Shown: in pieces, positions 21,280 through 30,644 of the stretch | Layout of the letters: each line of letters starts with the position of its first letter | How positions within the stretch are numbered: the stretch's first letter is position 1 | Assembly (NCBI RefSeq): GCF_013371085.1 | Contig: NZ_JABWCV010000021.1 | Location: forward strand, 1-64,000 | Direction of reading: 5' to 3' | DNA from: Vreelandella maris | GTDB lineage: Bacteria; Pseudomonadota; Gammaproteobacteria; Pseudomonadales; Halomonadaceae | Length of the DNA stretch: 64,000 nt | Made by a program: the position numbers and the translations under genes | The notes under the pieces: model-generated | The model's input: the letters and a program-made list of their open reading frames with translations, nothing else | The model's database searches: none | Told to the model about the DNA's origin: nothing

Positions 21280-22863
21280 CTAGCCCCTTTTTTCTAAATC
21301 TTGCAAAGTCAGTGTCGAAGCAGCGGCTATCGGCTGCTGCTTTGGCCAATCCGTGGTGTAGTGCAAGCCACGCGACTCATGCCGCTGTTGAGCCGCAAGC
21401 ACCGTTAGGCGTGCTAACTGCAGGGCTTGATGTAAGCGTTTACCTTCCGGGGCTGCTAATACGCTTTCTACTTCTTCCAGCGAATTTAACAGCGCCTTCA
21501 GTTGCTCTTGAGCTGTATGCAACCCTGTCGCGCTGCGCACAATGGAGACATGCTGACTCATGATGGCCCGCATGCGTTGGCGGATATCGCTGAGCGTTGC
21601 TGTGGGTAAAGGGCCTGTTGCCGGGAAGACAGGGGGCTGAAATTTCTCTGCGGGTGTGCGGTCATCTTGGGCCAGTAGAGCGCGAGCACAACTGCGTGCA
21701 AACACTAGGCATTCTAGCAATGAATTGCTGGCCATGCGGTTGGCGCCATGCAGGCCCGTGCAGGCCGTTTCGCCAATGGCATATAGGTTCATGACATGAG
21801 TGGCGCCTTGTAAGTTGGTTGCGACACCGCCGCAGCTATAGTGTGCCGCAGGTACTACCGGAATAGCTTGCTGGGTAATATCAATGCCGCGCGAGGCGCA
21901 ATGGGCCAGAATGGTGGGAAAATGTTGGTGAATTGCCTGCTTACCTAAATGGCGAATATCCAGCCACACATGGCCCAGCGTGCCATGCTGTATTTCGGCG
22001 TCAATAGCACGGGCCACTACATCGCGGGGGGCGAGCTCTGCGCGTTGATCCAGCGCCAGCATAAAACGCTGTCCATCTTCATTGAGCAAATGGCCGCCTT
22101 CACCGCGAACCGCTTCGCTAATCAAGAACGCCGGGCCTTCCGGATCAAAGAGGCAGGTCGGGTGAAACTGCTGAAACTCAAGGTTCATCAAGCAAGCGCC
22201 TAGTTCGGCAGCCATCATCATGCCTTCGCCGCTGCTAGGGGCTGGCGTGGTGGTGTGACGGTAAAGACCACTGGCCCCGCCGGTCGCTAATACAGTATGA
22301 CGCGCAATGAGCGAGTGCCACTGCTGGTTGGTATCGCTGCCATAGGCGCCGCGGCAGGTGCCCTGTTCATCCTGCAGTAATCCCACCACGGTGAGGTCGT
22401 TGCGCTGGGTAATGTTGGGGTGCTGCACCACGTTGTTTAACAGTGTATCCACCACGGCGCGGCCGGTGGCATCATCCGCGTGGATAATACGCCGGGCATT
22501 GTGGCCGCCTTCGCGGGTTAGGTGATAGGGGTACCGGGCGGCGGGGTCGGTCTCCGGCGTAAAAGGAACGCCTTTATCAATCAGCCATTGAATAGCAGCA
22601 GGGCCGTGGGTGACGGTAAAGCGAACCGCCTCGACATCACATAATCCATCGCCTGCGATCAAGGTGTCGTTAATATGTGCATCGAGATCGTCATCGGGCG
22701 AGAGTACTGCAGCAATGCCGCCTTGTGCCCAGCGGCTGGCGCCTTGGTCGTCTTGAGCGGGGCGAACTAAGGTGACTGTTTGATGATCAGCCATTTCCAG
22801 AGCAAGGGTTAGCCCTGCGACGCCACCGCCAATGATAAGTACATCGGATATTGGCGTGCTCAT
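21280..22863 (-). CDS. nadB: L-aspartate oxidase
   Basis: Oxidises L-aspartate to iminoaspartate, the first step of de novo NAD synthesis. The 527-residue flavoprotein has the FAD-binding GGGVAGLTLALEMAD near residue 12, SRWAQGGIAAV, the substrate-region HTREGGHNARRIIHADDATGR-type sequence (here LTREGGHNARRIIHA), ATGGASGLYRHTTTP, and GLHGANRMASNSLLECLVF near the C-terminal third. The sdhE-ygfX-nadB neighbourhood is shared with other gammaproteobacteria. Confidence 0.96.
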   Translation of the reverse strand: MSTPISDVLIIGGGVAGLTLALEMADHQTVTLVRPAQDDQGASRWAQGGIAAVLSPDDDLDAHINDTLIAGDGLCDVEAVRFTVTHGPAAIQWLIDKGVPFTPETDPAARYPYHLTREGGHNARRIIHADDATGRAVVDTLLNNVVQHPNITQRNDLTVVGLLQDEQGTCRGAYGSDTNQQWHSLIARHTVLATGGASGLYRHTTTPAPSSGEGMMMAAELGACLMNLEFQQFHPTCLFDPEGPAFLISEAVRGEGGHLLNEDGQRFMLALDQRAELAPRDVVARAIDAEIQHGTLGHVWLDIRHLGKQAIHQHFPTILAHCASRGIDITQQAIPVVPAAHYSCGGVATNLQGATHVMNLYAIGETACTGLHGANRMASNSLLECLVFARSCARALLAQDDRTPAEKFQPPVFPATGPLPTATLSDIRQRMRAIMSQHVSIVRSATGLHTAQEQLKALLNSLEEVESVLAAPEGKRLHQALQLARLTVLAAQQRHESRGLHYTTDWPKQQPIAAASTLTLQDLEKRG

Positions 22864-23101
22864 AGTGCCCGCTCCTTCATCATGCTGACTAAAATCTTGT
22901 AACTGTGACTGTCGCTAGTTTCGCTTCGTGCTCATTGACAGAAGGCAGGCATCATAGCGTGGTGATACACGTTTAGCGATATTTAGGCGTTGATAAGTGC
23001 TTACAAGGTGCAGCGTGGAAAAAAGGCCAGCGATTGCAAAAAAGCGATATCAGAAGGAGGAGGAAGTGGTGTTAGGAGGGATAAAAAATAAAACTAAGAA
23101 A

Positions 23102-23188
23102 TGGTGCCCGGAGCCGGACTTGAACCGGCACGGGGTTGCCCCCGAGAGATTTTAAGTCTCTTGCGTCTACCGATTTCGCCATCCGGGC
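23102..23188 (-). tRNA. tRNA-Leu (UAA)
   Basis: On the minus strand an 87-nt cloverleaf begins GCCCGGATGGCGAAATCGG, has anticodon loop ACTTAAAATC with anticodon TAA, a long variable arm typical of leucine tRNA, GGTTCAAGTCC T-arm and ends with encoded CCA. It is the last of three tRNAs downstream of pgsA, the conserved gly-cys-leu array. Confidence 0.97.
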
Positions 23189-23246
23189 AAAACATCGTAA
23201 TGCTGTTTTAAAAAGAGGTCTTTAAAACATCACTACTACACAAAGA

Positions 23247-23320
23247 TGGAGGCTGGAGTCGGAATCGAACCGGCGTACACGGAGTTGCAGTCCGCTGCAT
23301 AACCACTCTGCCATCCAGCC
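23247..23320 (-). tRNA. tRNA-Cys (GCA)
   Basis: The 74-nt minus-strand cloverleaf begins GGCTGGATGGCAGAGTGG, has anticodon loop ACTGCAACT (anticodon GCA), T-arm GGTTCGATTCC and an encoded CCA. The discriminator base is U, as required for cysteine tRNA. Confidence 0.97.
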
Positions 23321-23331
23321 TCAAGAGTCGT

Positions 23332-23406
23332 TGGAGCGGGAAAGGAGATTCGAACTCCCGACCCTCGCCTTGGCAAGGCGATGCTCTACCACTGAGCTAT
23401 TCCCGC
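23332..23406 (-). tRNA. tRNA-Gly (GCC)
   Basis: The minus-strand cloverleaf begins GCGGGAATAGCTCAGTGG, has anticodon loop CTTGCCAAG (anticodon GCC), T-arm GAGTTCGAATCTC and an encoded CCA. It is the first tRNA after pgsA and probably shares its transcript. Confidence 0.97.
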
Positions 23407-23490
23407 TCGACTCGAGGGCGAATTATACGGATCACCGCCAGCTTGTCAATCAATGAATTGGGGCGTGTTCATTATTTACTTATCAGCAGC

Positions 23491-24039
23491 TTACATTGAG
23501 CGGCTAAGATGTGGCCAGGCGGCTTTCAAGTACTGGATCATGGACCATAACGTGAGAATGGCAGCGGCATAGAGCACCATAATTCCTAACAGCGCAAATT
23601 CGTGCGCTGGTGGAAGCGCCAGCAAGATTAGCAGTGACACCATTTGTAGTGTTGTTTTCAATTTGCCCACCCAGGACACGGCCACCATGCCACGCTTGCC
23701 CATTTCGGCCATCCATTCACGCAGCGCCGAAATGACAATTTCACGACCAATAATCACCAGTGCTGGGAGCGTGAGTACCAGTGTGTCATAGCGCTCTATT
23801 AATAGCGCCAGGGCCACGACGACCATAAGTTTGTCGGCCACCGGGTCTAGAAAAGCGCCAAATGGCGTTGACTGATTCCAGCGCCGCGCTAAATAGCCGT
23901 CCAGCCAGTCGGTGACGGACGCTAACGCAAATAGGCCAGCCGCTATAGGCATGCTCCAACTGAAGGGCAGATAAAACAGCACCACTAGCAGCGGAATAAA
24001 GGCGATTCTCGCCAGTGTCAGTATGTTGGGTATATTCAT
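23491..24039 (-). CDS. pgsA: CDP-diacylglycerol--glycerol-3-phosphate 3-phosphatidyltransferase
   Basis: Makes phosphatidylglycerol phosphate in the inner membrane, the committed step to phosphatidylglycerol and cardiolipin. The 182-residue protein begins [12 protein letters not shown] and has the complete CDP-alcohol phosphotransferase motif D-x2-D-G-x2-A-R-x8-G-x3-D-x3-D ([11 protein letters not shown], then [11 protein letters not shown]). Five to six membrane helices fit the family. It follows uvrC by 96 bp. Confidence 0.96.
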   Translation of the reverse strand: MNIPNILTLARIAFIPLLVVLFYLPFSWSMPIAAGLFALASVTDWLDGYLARRWNQSTPFGAFLDPVADKLMVVVALALLIERYDTLVLTLPALVIIGREIVISALREWMAEMGKRGMVAVSWVGKLKTTLQMVSLLILLALPPAHEFALLGIMVLYAAAILTLWSMIQYLKAAWPHLSRSM

Positions 24040-24135
24040 CGCAGGGTGCGATCCTTGCCGGAAAATCAGAGGATTCGAAGTGTCTGGCGCTTATTCTATC
24101 CCCCTTGGCCGATAGCATCTATGCCAAGAGGCGGT

Positions 24136-25950
24136 TTATCCATTGAGCGCCCGGTAAATGCTCTCGGCTAGCGAGGCATTAATACCTGGAACGCGGGCGA
24201 GTTCATCGCGGCTAGCCTTTTGCACCCCCTGCAGGCCGCCAAAGAAGCGCAGCAGCTCACGCCTGCGCTTGGGGCCGATGCCAGGAATATCCTGAAGTGT
24301 CGAAGTACGTCTCGCTTTATCGCGCTGGGCGCGGTGGCCAGCAATGGCAAAACGGTGTGACTCATCGCGAATGTGTTGGATTAAATGCAGGGCCGGTGAG
24401 GCCGGATCCAAATCAAGCGGATTGTCCGCTGTTTCCAAAAATAGGCTTTCAAGCCCCGCTTTACGCGTGGTGCCTTTGGCGACGCCCAAGAGAATGATAT
24501 TGGTGATCTCAAGCGTTTTAAACACCTCGCGTGCCATGTTGAGCTGTCCTTTGCCACCGTCAACGATCAATATGTCGGGGGCTACCGCTTCCCCACTTTT
24601 CACCCGTTTAAGGCGCCGTGTGAGCGCTTGTTGCATGGCGGCGTAGTCATCACCTGCGGCCACCCCTTCAATGCGGAAATGGCGGTAGTCGCTTTTACGT
24701 GGGCCTTGATGATCAAACACCACGCAAGAAGCAACCGTCGCTTCGCCATGGCTGTGACTAATATCAAAGCACTCCAGGCGTTGAGGCGTTTCTTCCAAGC
24801 CGAGTGCTTTTTGTAGCGCGGTAAAGCGCTGAGTAAGTTGCGTTTGATTGGCAAGCTGCGATGCCAATTGCTGCTCCGCGTTAGTAATCGCAAGCTGTTG
24901 CCACTGGGCACGGTGGCCGCGTACCTGGCTGGTGACGCGGATGCGTTTACCCGCCTGCTGCGTCAACGCTTCGGCAATCAGCTCACTATCGTCGAGTGGG
25001 TGGCTGGTAATGACTTCGCTAGGAACGTTATGCGGTTGGCCAAAATAATATTGGCTAACCACTTCAGTGAGCAGTGTCTCTAGCGGGAGATCGAGGTCGT
25101 TTTTTGGCGTGTGATGGCGTGCCCCCAGCAGGCGTCCGTCGCGAACGCTGAGAACAGAAACGCCTAGCGCGCCGGGTCGCTGTGCCAAGGCAAAAATATC
25201 TGCATCACCACCGCCTGTATCGACAAACTGACGCTGCTGAAGCTGTCGCAGCTGCTGAACTTGATCGCGTAGGCGAGCAGCTTCCTCAAAGTTCAGCGCT
25301 TGGCTGGCCGCTTCCATTGCCTCCATCAATTCTTGGGTGACATTTTCGCTTTTGCCTTCCAGGCACATCACCGCATGTTCAACGTCGCGCTGGTAATCCT
25401 CGGCGGAAATATAGTCGACGCAAGGAGCACTACAGCGCTGAATTTGATACTGCAAGCAGGGGCGCGAACGGTGCGCGAACACACTGTCTTCGCAGTTCCG
25501 AATATGAAATATTTTTTGCATCAGCGCTAGGCTTTCCCGTACCGCACCACTGCTGGGGTAAGGGCCTAAATAGCGACCGTCATCGCTACGTTGACGAGCG
25601 CGTTTATACTCAAGTGCCGGGTAAGGGTGGCGGTCGGTGACAAAGACAAAGGGGTAGGACTTATCATCGCGCAACAAAATGTTGTAGGGCGGACGCAGCT
25701 GCTTGATCAGCGTCTGTTCGAGCAGCAGGGCTTCAGTTTCAGTGCGCGTCACGGTGACCTGGACGTCGGCGATGCGTCCGACCATGGCCTGGGTTTTAGT
25801 ATTCAGCTGGCCACGAAAATAGCTGGCAAGGCGCGCTTTTAAGCGTTTTGCTTTGCCTACATAGAGCGTGTTGCTTTGTTCATCAAGCATGCGATAAACA
25901 CCAGGAGAGGTACTTACCGAGCTTAGAAACTGTTTTGCATCAAAGGTCAT
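24136..25950 (-). CDS. uvrC: Excinuclease ABC subunit C
   Basis: Makes both incisions in nucleotide excision repair with UvrB. With the start at 25950 the protein has 604 residues and begins MTFDAKQFLSSVSTSPGVYRM, as in relatives. The GIY-YIG nuclease is at the N-terminus (GVYRMLDEQSNTLYVGKAK), followed by the UVR segment (ALNFEEAARLRDQVQQL, around residue 205), the RNase H-like endonuclease (ECFDISHSHG, then DILIVDGGKGQL) and C-terminal helix-hairpin-helix motifs (IPGIGPKRRRELL and VPGINASLAE). An upstream ATG at 26010 has GAGGGG close by but would add 20 unconserved residues and overlap gacA. Confidence 0.95.
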   Translation of the reverse strand: MTFDAKQFLSSVSTSPGVYRMLDEQSNTLYVGKAKRLKARLASYFRGQLNTKTQAMVGRIADVQVTVTRTETEALLLEQTLIKQLRPPYNILLRDDKSYPFVFVTDRHPYPALEYKRARQRSDDGRYLGPYPSSGAVRESLALMQKIFHIRNCEDSVFAHRSRPCLQYQIQRCSAPCVDYISAEDYQRDVEHAVMCLEGKSENVTQELMEAMEAASQALNFEEAARLRDQVQQLRQLQQRQFVDTGGGDADIFALAQRPGALGVSVLSVRDGRLLGARHHTPKNDLDLPLETLLTEVVSQYYFGQPHNVPSEVITSHPLDDSELIAEALTQQAGKRIRVTSQVRGHRAQWQQLAITNAEQQLASQLANQTQLTQRFTALQKALGLEETPQRLECFDISHSHGEATVASCVVFDHQGPRKSDYRHFRIEGVAAGDDYAAMQQALTRRLKRVKSGEAVAPDILIVDGGKGQLNMAREVFKTLEITNIILLGVAKGTTRKAGLESLFLETADNPLDLDPASPALHLIQHIRDESHRFAIAGHRAQRDKARRTSTLQDIPGIGPKRRRELLRFFGGLQGVQKASRDELARVPGINASLAESIYRALNG

Positions 25951-25990
25951 ATCAGCGTGTCGGTACCCGATAACAGCAGGGGAAATTGAG

Positions 25991-26641
25991 TTATATCTGG
26001 GCGGCGTCAAACCCCTCGACTAACCCGTGGCGGAGCGCTAGATGAGTGAGCTCAACGTCAGTAGCAATCTGTAGTTTATCAAACAGTCGATAGCGATAGG
26101 TATTTACTGTTTTAGGGCTTAAGTGCAGGCGATCTGAGATGTCTTGCACGCGTTGGCAGTTAACAATCATCAGGGCAATCTGTAGCTCACGGTGGGAGAG
26201 GTGGCTAAACGGATTATCCTCATTAGTAAAGTGTGAAAGGGCTAAGCGTTGCGCAATTTCCTGACTGACATAGCGCCGACCATGAAATACTTGGCGTATG
26301 GCGTCGGTCATCTCTATTGCGTCTGCACCTTTGCTTAAAAATCCTGAGGCACCAGCTTCCAACATGCGACGCAGTACGCTGTCTTCCATGTGCGCGGTCA
26401 GGATCAATACTTTGACGTCCTCCATTGTGCGGTGAATGCGGCGCGTGGCTTCCAGCCCGCCGATGCCCGGCATGCGGATATCCATTAGCACGATGTCGGG
26501 CTTCAAATGGCGACACTGTGTCACTGCATTTTCACCGTCGTCGACCTCGCCCACAATTTTAATGTCACACTCTTCGTTTAGCAGGTGCGCAATACTGGTT
26601 CTTACTAAATGATGATCATCGGCGATAAGTACACTGATCAA
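25991..26641 (-). CDS. gacA: Response regulator GacA/UvrY
   Basis: A NarL/FixJ-type two-component regulator of 216 residues that, phosphorylated by GacS/BarA, activates Rsm/Csr small RNA genes. The receiver has acidic pocket D8-D9, phosphoacceptor D54 in VLMDIRMPG and the ILTAH threonine. The LuxR-type helix-turn-helix is at about 145-205 (LSHRELQIALMIVNCQ, LHLSPKTVNTYRYRLFDKL). The gacA-uvrC-pgsA order is conserved in gammaproteobacteria. Confidence 0.96.
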   Translation of the reverse strand: MISVLIADDHHLVRTSIAHLLNEECDIKIVGEVDDGENAVTQCRHLKPDIVLMDIRMPGIGGLEATRRIHRTMEDVKVLILTAHMEDSVLRRMLEAGASGFLSKGADAIEMTDAIRQVFHGRRYVSQEIAQRLALSHFTNEDNPFSHLSHRELQIALMIVNCQRVQDISDRLHLSPKTVNTYRYRLFDKLQIATDVELTHLALRHGLVEGFDAAQI

Positions 26642-26848
26642 TGGATACGCTCCTGCATGGAAACATCATGGGCTCAGGCGTTGGCCTTGTACGCTACTTT
26701 ATATTGCTGACTACATATCTTGCTAACGACATATAGAGTGCCACAGCTGGCGACAAAGGAGAATTAGTCAACGCTGGTGGTTCAAAAACTTGACCGAGGT
26801 AAATGTTCATCGTAGTATCCGCCTCGCTGTCGAAAAGAGCAGCATGTG

Positions 26849-26924
26849 GGGCCTTAGCTCAGCTGGGAGAGCGCAACACTGGCAGTGTTGAGGTCAGCGG
26901 TTCGATCCCGCTAGGCTCCACCAA
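26849..26924 (+). tRNA. tRNA-Ala (GGC)
   Basis: The cloverleaf begins GGGGCCTTAGCTCAGCTGG, has anticodon loop CTGGCAG (anticodon GGC), T-arm GGTTCGATCCC and ends ACCA. The acceptor stem shows the G3-U70 pair that identifies alanine tRNA. It stands alone, 200 bp upstream of gacA on the opposite strand. The end coordinate is accurate to about one base. Confidence 0.95.
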
Positions 26925-26963
26925 AATTAAATATAATCCTGATAATATTTATCAAGATTATAG

Positions 26964-26998
26964 AAAAAAGCCTCGTTGATTAAACGAGGCTTTTTTTT
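26964..26998. terminator. Bidirectional terminator after tRNA-Ala and argF
   Basis: AAAAAAGCCTCGTT-gatta-AACGAGGCTTTTTT is a 14-bp perfect stem with A- and T-tracts on its two sides and eight Ts following on the plus strand. It sits between tRNA-Ala (+) and the 3' end of argF (-) and can end both transcripts. Confidence 0.95.
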
Positions 26999-27013
26999 CG
27001 TCTCCAGTAAAGT

Positions 27014-27934
27014 TTACTCAGCAACCCTGCCCAGCAGTAAGAACTCGATCAGCGCTTTTTGTGCATGTAAGCGGTTACCGGCTTCCTGCCAAACAACGGC
27101 GCGGGGGTCATCAAGCAGCGTCTGGCTGATCTCTTCGCCGCGGTGTGCTGGCAGGCAGTGCAGGAATAGCACCTCTTGATTCGCCTGATCAAGCATCGCT
27201 TCGGTTACCTGGAAGCCAGCGAAATCCGCCTCACGTTTGGCCTGTTCTTCTTCCTGACCCATGGAGGCCCAGACATCGGTGGTGATCAGGTCGGCGTCTT
27301 TGACCGCTGCTTGCGGGTCATGCAGCAATGTTATCTGGTCACCAGCGGCCGCCATGATGTCGGCGCGTGGCTCGTAGCCTTTCGGGCAGCATATGCGCAA
27401 ATGAAAACCGAACTGACGGGCCGCATTGATCCAGGAGTGGCACATGTTATTGCCATCACCAATCCATACTGCCGTGCGTCCCTTTACACTGCCGCGTAGC
27501 TCGGTCCAGGTCATTACGTCGGCTAGCAACTGGCAGGGGTGATAGTCATCACTCAGAGCGTTAATAACCGGCACGCTGCTGGCGCTGGCGTAGGCCTCCA
27601 GGCCTGCGTGGGAGAAGGTGCGGATCATTACCGCATCGACCATTTCCGACAGTACGCGAGCGGTATCTTCGATCGGCTCGCCGCGGCCTAGTTGGGTGTC
27701 GCGAGGGGAGAGAAATAGCGCGTGACCACCAAACTGTGCCATACCCGTTTCGAATGACACACGCGTACGTGTTGACGATTTTTCAAAGATCATCGCCAGG
27801 GTGCGGTTGGGTAAGGGTGTATAAACAGGGCCTTGGGCTTTAAGGTTGGTCTTGATGGTAATGGCGCGCTGGATCAAATAATCCAGCTCATCCGGGGTCA
27901 AATCCAACAGCGTTAGGAAATGGCGTGTCGCCAT
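27014..27934 (-). CDS. argF: Ornithine carbamoyltransferase
   Basis: Forms citrulline from ornithine and carbamoyl phosphate in arginine synthesis. The 306-residue protein has the carbamoyl phosphate loop [13 protein letters not shown] around residue 52, [11 protein letters not shown], the ornithine-binding [18 protein letters not shown] region, and [11 protein letters not shown] with the catalytic cysteine. It is a single-gene unit ending at the terminator next to tRNA-Ala. Confidence 0.95.
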   Translation of the reverse strand: MATRHFLTLLDLTPDELDYLIQRAITIKTNLKAQGPVYTPLPNRTLAMIFEKSSTRTRVSFETGMAQFGGHALFLSPRDTQLGRGEPIEDTARVLSEMVDAVMIRTFSHAGLEAYASASSVPVINALSDDYHPCQLLADVMTWTELRGSVKGRTAVWIGDGNNMCHSWINAARQFGFHLRICCPKGYEPRADIMAAAGDQITLLHDPQAAVKDADLITTDVWASMGQEEEQAKREADFAGFQVTEAMLDQANQEVLFLHCLPAHRGEEISQTLLDDPRAVVWQEAGNRLHAQKALIEFLLLGRVAE

Positions 27935-28056
27935 AAGGGCTTCTCTCCGCGCAAAAACACTATCCTAGCTATGCAGCAGGGGATGCGCAACGCGAATGGC
28001 ATGCGTAGAATAGACCCACACGTTAAAGCCGAGCGCTCTACTCAGGTACTTTTTCT

Positions 28057-28092
28057 AGTGCTACGTTCAAATGCTAGATTTAAGTGCTACGT
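28057..28092. repeat. Direct repeat in argF-grxD intergenic region
   Basis: AGTGCTACGT occurs at 28057-28066 and 28083-28092, 26 bp apart, between the divergent argF and grxD genes. The spacing is between two and three helical turns. It may be a regulator site or chance duplication. Confidence 0.4.
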
Positions 28093-28144
28093 AGCTAAGC
28101 AACGGAGTAGTTAAGCATCGGTCATCAATAAGCGAGGAAATAGT

Positions 28145-28495
28145 ATGAGCACTACCGCCGAAAACATTCAGCGTCAAATCAGCGAAAACCCGATCCTTAT
28201 TTTCATGAAAGGGTCGCCACAGTTGCCACAGTGCGGGTTTTCCGCCCAGACCGTGCAAGCCTTGATGAGCTGCGGTGAGCGCTTTGCATTCGTTAATGTT
28301 CTGGATAACCCGGACATTCGCGCGGAACTGCCAAAGATTGCTAACTGGCCGACATTTCCTCAGTTATGGGTAGAAGGCGAGCTAGTCGGTGGCTGTGACA
28401 TCGTGGTGGAAATGCATCAAAACGGTGAGCTGGAAAAACTGGTGAAAGCAGCTGCCGAGCGCGCTGGTGCTGCAGAGGGTGGTGACAACGCTTAA
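28145..28495 (+). CDS. grxD: Monothiol glutaredoxin (Grx4 type)
   Basis: A 116-residue monothiol glutaredoxin that binds and passes on [2Fe-2S] clusters with glutathione and BolA partners. The CGFS active site is at QCGFSAQTVQAL (around residue 33); FMKGSPQLPQ, NWPTFPQLWVEGELVGGCDIV and the preceding TxP loop are typical. An unusual Ala-rich C-terminal tail (AAERAGAAEGGDNA) follows. GAGGAAATAGT precedes the ATG. Confidence 0.95.
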   Translation: MSTTAENIQRQISENPILIFMKGSPQLPQCGFSAQTVQALMSCGERFAFVNVLDNPDIRAELPKIANWPTFPQLWVEGELVGGCDIVVEMHQNGELEKLVKAAAERAGAAEGGDNA

Positions 28496-28519
28496 GTGTT
28501 GTTGAGCACTCCGCCCTAA

Positions 28520-28546
28520 GCGGTTGGCGGGCTATGGTGCAACCGC
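28520..28546 (+). promoter_or_regulatory. Inverted repeat downstream of grxD
   Basis: GCGGTTG (28520-28526) and CAACCGC (28540-28546) form a 7-bp stem with a 13-nt loop, 24 bp after the grxD stop. There is no T-run, so it is at most a weak terminator or mRNA 3' structure. Confidence 0.35.
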
Positions 28547-28575
28547 TAGAATGACACATTGTTATGCACCGTGGC

Positions 28576-28609
28576 ACTTACCTTGCGCTGTCTTCAGCGC
28601 GAGGTAAGT
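28576..28609 (+). promoter_or_regulatory. Strong hairpin in the dnaX leader
   Basis: ACTTACCTTGCGCTG-tctt-CAGCGCGAGGTAAGT forms a 15-bp stem with one G-T pair and a 4-nt loop, ending 26 bp before the dnaX ATG. No T-run follows, so it is not a simple terminator. I looked here for the 4.5S SRP RNA often found upstream of dnaX and did not find its conserved core. Confidence 0.55.
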
Positions 28610-28635
28610 TAGCCCGCTGAAGGAAGTACAGCTTC

Positions 28636-30585
28636 ATGAGCTATCAGGTTCTGGCCCGCAAGTGGCGACCCCGCACATTCCACGAACTCGTTGGTCAGGC
28701 CCATGTTCAACGCGCCTTGGTAAATGCCCTTGATCAGGGACGTTTACATCATGCGTATCTTTTTACAGGTACCCGTGGGGTGGGTAAAACCACCTTGGCG
28801 CGCATACTCGCCAAATGTTTGAATTGCACGGCCAACGGGCGTGGTGATGAAGGCATTACCTCTACCCCCTGTGGGCAGTGCGATAGCTGCCAAGCCATTG
28901 ATGAAGGACGCTTTGTTGATCTGATTGAGGTCGATGCAGCCTCTCGAACCAAGGTGGAAGATACCCGCGAGCTACTCGATAACGTTCAGTACGCGCCGAC
29001 CCAAGGGCGCTACAAGGTGTACCTGATTGATGAGGTGCACATGCTCTCCACCAGCAGCTTTAATGCGCTGCTGAAAACGCTGGAAGAGCCGCCCCCTCAC
29101 GTTAAATTCCTACTAGCGACCACCGATCCGCAAAAGTTGCCGCCGACGGTACTCTCGCGCTGCCTGCAATTTACCCTCAAACATATGCCGCCTGAGCGCG
29201 TAGTGGAGCACCTCACTTACGTACTAGGGGAAGAGGGCGTTGCATTTGATGAGAGCGCGTTGTGGCTGCTGGGTAAAGCGGCCGAAGGTTCAATGCGCGA
29301 TGCCATGAGCCTGACCGACCAAGCCATCGCGTTTGGCCAGGGGGCGGTTCGCCATGCGGATGTGGCTGCCATGCTGGGCACCTTGGATCATCGTCATATT
29401 CTTGGGCTAGCAGAAGCCCTGGCCGATGTGGATGTGCAGCGCTTACTGGCCGAAGTGGCTGAGTTGGCAGAACAAGGCCCTGATTTTGCCGCGGTGCTGG
29501 ATGAGCTTTCCAGCATTCTGCACCGCTTGGCGGTGGCGCAAATGGTGCCGGATGCGGTTGATAATAGTCACGGCGACCGCGATGTTATCCTACATCTAGC
29601 GAGCCGCTTTACCGCCGAGGACATTCAGCTCTATTACCAAATCGGTATTCAGGGCCGCGGGGATATGGTGCACGCACCGGATCTGCGCAGCGCCCTGGAG
29701 ATGACGCTGCTGCGCATGCTGGCGTTTCGTCCTCAAGGCGTACCGAAACCGCCGCGTACACCGCTGCCCCTGTGTCGCGAGCCTACAGGTGAGGCAGCGT
29801 CAGAAACGAATGCTCACGTTCCCGCGCCGGCCACGGTTTCATCAGCGCCCACGCCAGAAACGAAAACAACGCCTGACATTCAGACCATTCCAGAAGAACA
29901 GCCCACGCCAGAAGCTCAGTCAGAACCCCAAGCCGAGCCCCAAGCCCTACCTGTCGCTGAAGAGGAGGCGCCGTTACAAGAGCCACCCCCTTGGGTTGTC
30001 GAGAATGAAACATCATCGTCAGAGGTTGGCGCGCCTGATCAAGGCCCAGAGCCTGCGGCTATGGTTGATCCAGCGCCTGTCGCGGAATCAACAACAGCGC
30101 CGGAACCGGTTTCGCCGCCAGTGCCAGAGTTGACAGCAGACCCTGCTCCTGCGCAGGAGGAACCTGCTTCGGTGGCCCCGGCTGGTATGCTGGACAACGC
30201 AAAATGGTTGCAATGTTTTGAGGCACTCGGGCTGGGCGGTTTGACGCGCAACCTGGCCGGCAACTGTCTGGTCGAAAGTGATGATGGCACGCTGTTGACC
30301 CTTCGCCTGGACCCTAGCCAGGAGGCCATGCAGGCGGAGGTGCACCAAACACGTATTGAGCGGGCGCTGAAAGAGCAGGGCATGCCGCGGCGAATAGCGT
30401 TTTACGTGGCTGAGTTGTCTAATAGCCTGGAAACACCTAGGCAGCGCGAAGAGCGTCTTAATCAAGAGCGTCATGCCCAGGCGGTTGATCTACTCAATCA
30501 CGACCCCCATGTACAGAAATTACAGCAGGCGTTTGGGGCAAAGCTGATAGAATCCAGCGTTAAGCCAGCCGATGAAATGCGCTAA
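28636..30585 (+). CDS. dnaX: DNA polymerase III subunits gamma/tau
   Basis: The clamp-loader ATPase, 649 residues. The AAA+ module has Walker A GTRGVGKTTLAR near residue 45, the four-cysteine zinc module (CLNCTANG then CGQCDSC), Walker B LIDEVHMLS and the sensor region. Residues about 375-510 form a Pro/Glu/Ala-rich linker, then a tau-type domain (WLQCFEALGLGGLTRNLAGN onward). No A-AAA-AAG slippery site like that of E. coli dnaX is visible, so a shorter gamma form would need another mechanism. It leads dnaX-ybaB-recR. Confidence 0.96.
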   Translation: MSYQVLARKWRPRTFHELVGQAHVQRALVNALDQGRLHHAYLFTGTRGVGKTTLARILAKCLNCTANGRGDEGITSTPCGQCDSCQAIDEGRFVDLIEVDAASRTKVEDTRELLDNVQYAPTQGRYKVYLIDEVHMLSTSSFNALLKTLEEPPPHVKFLLATTDPQKLPPTVLSRCLQFTLKHMPPERVVEHLTYVLGEEGVAFDESALWLLGKAAEGSMRDAMSLTDQAIAFGQGAVRHADVAAMLGTLDHRHILGLAEALADVDVQRLLAEVAELAEQGPDFAAVLDELSSILHRLAVAQMVPDAVDNSHGDRDVILHLASRFTAEDIQLYYQIGIQGRGDMVHAPDLRSALEMTLLRMLAFRPQGVPKPPRTPLPLCREPTGEAASETNAHVPAPATVSSAPTPETKTTPDIQTIPEEQPTPEAQSEPQAEPQALPVAEEEAPLQEPPPWVVENETSSSEVGAPDQGPEPAAMVDPAPVAESTTAPEPVSPPVPELTADPAPAQEEPASVAPAGMLDNAKWLQCFEALGLGGLTRNLAGNCLVESDDGTLLTLRLDPSQEAMQAEVHQTRIERALKEQGMPRRIAFYVAELSNSLETPRQREERLNQERHAQAVDLLNHDPHVQKLQQAFGAKLIESSVKPADEMR

Positions 30586-30644
30586 GCTGTCTCACCTATC
30601 ATCGCAATATTGACCTATCTTTTAACCACGTTGGAGACTAGACC

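Noticed and set aside
23041..23101. Terminator after the tRNA-Leu gene
   Set aside because: T-rich sequence is present on the minus strand but I could not find a stable GC-rich stem next to it.
28496..28635. 4.5S SRP RNA (ffs) upstream of dnaX
   Set aside because: The conserved GGTCAGGTCCGGAAGGAAGCAG-type core is absent; only hairpins are present.
29789..30133. 114-residue Arg/Lys-rich frame inside dnaX
   Set aside because: It is a +1 shadow of the Pro/Glu/Ala-rich linker, whose codon composition keeps the other frame open; it has no ribosome site.
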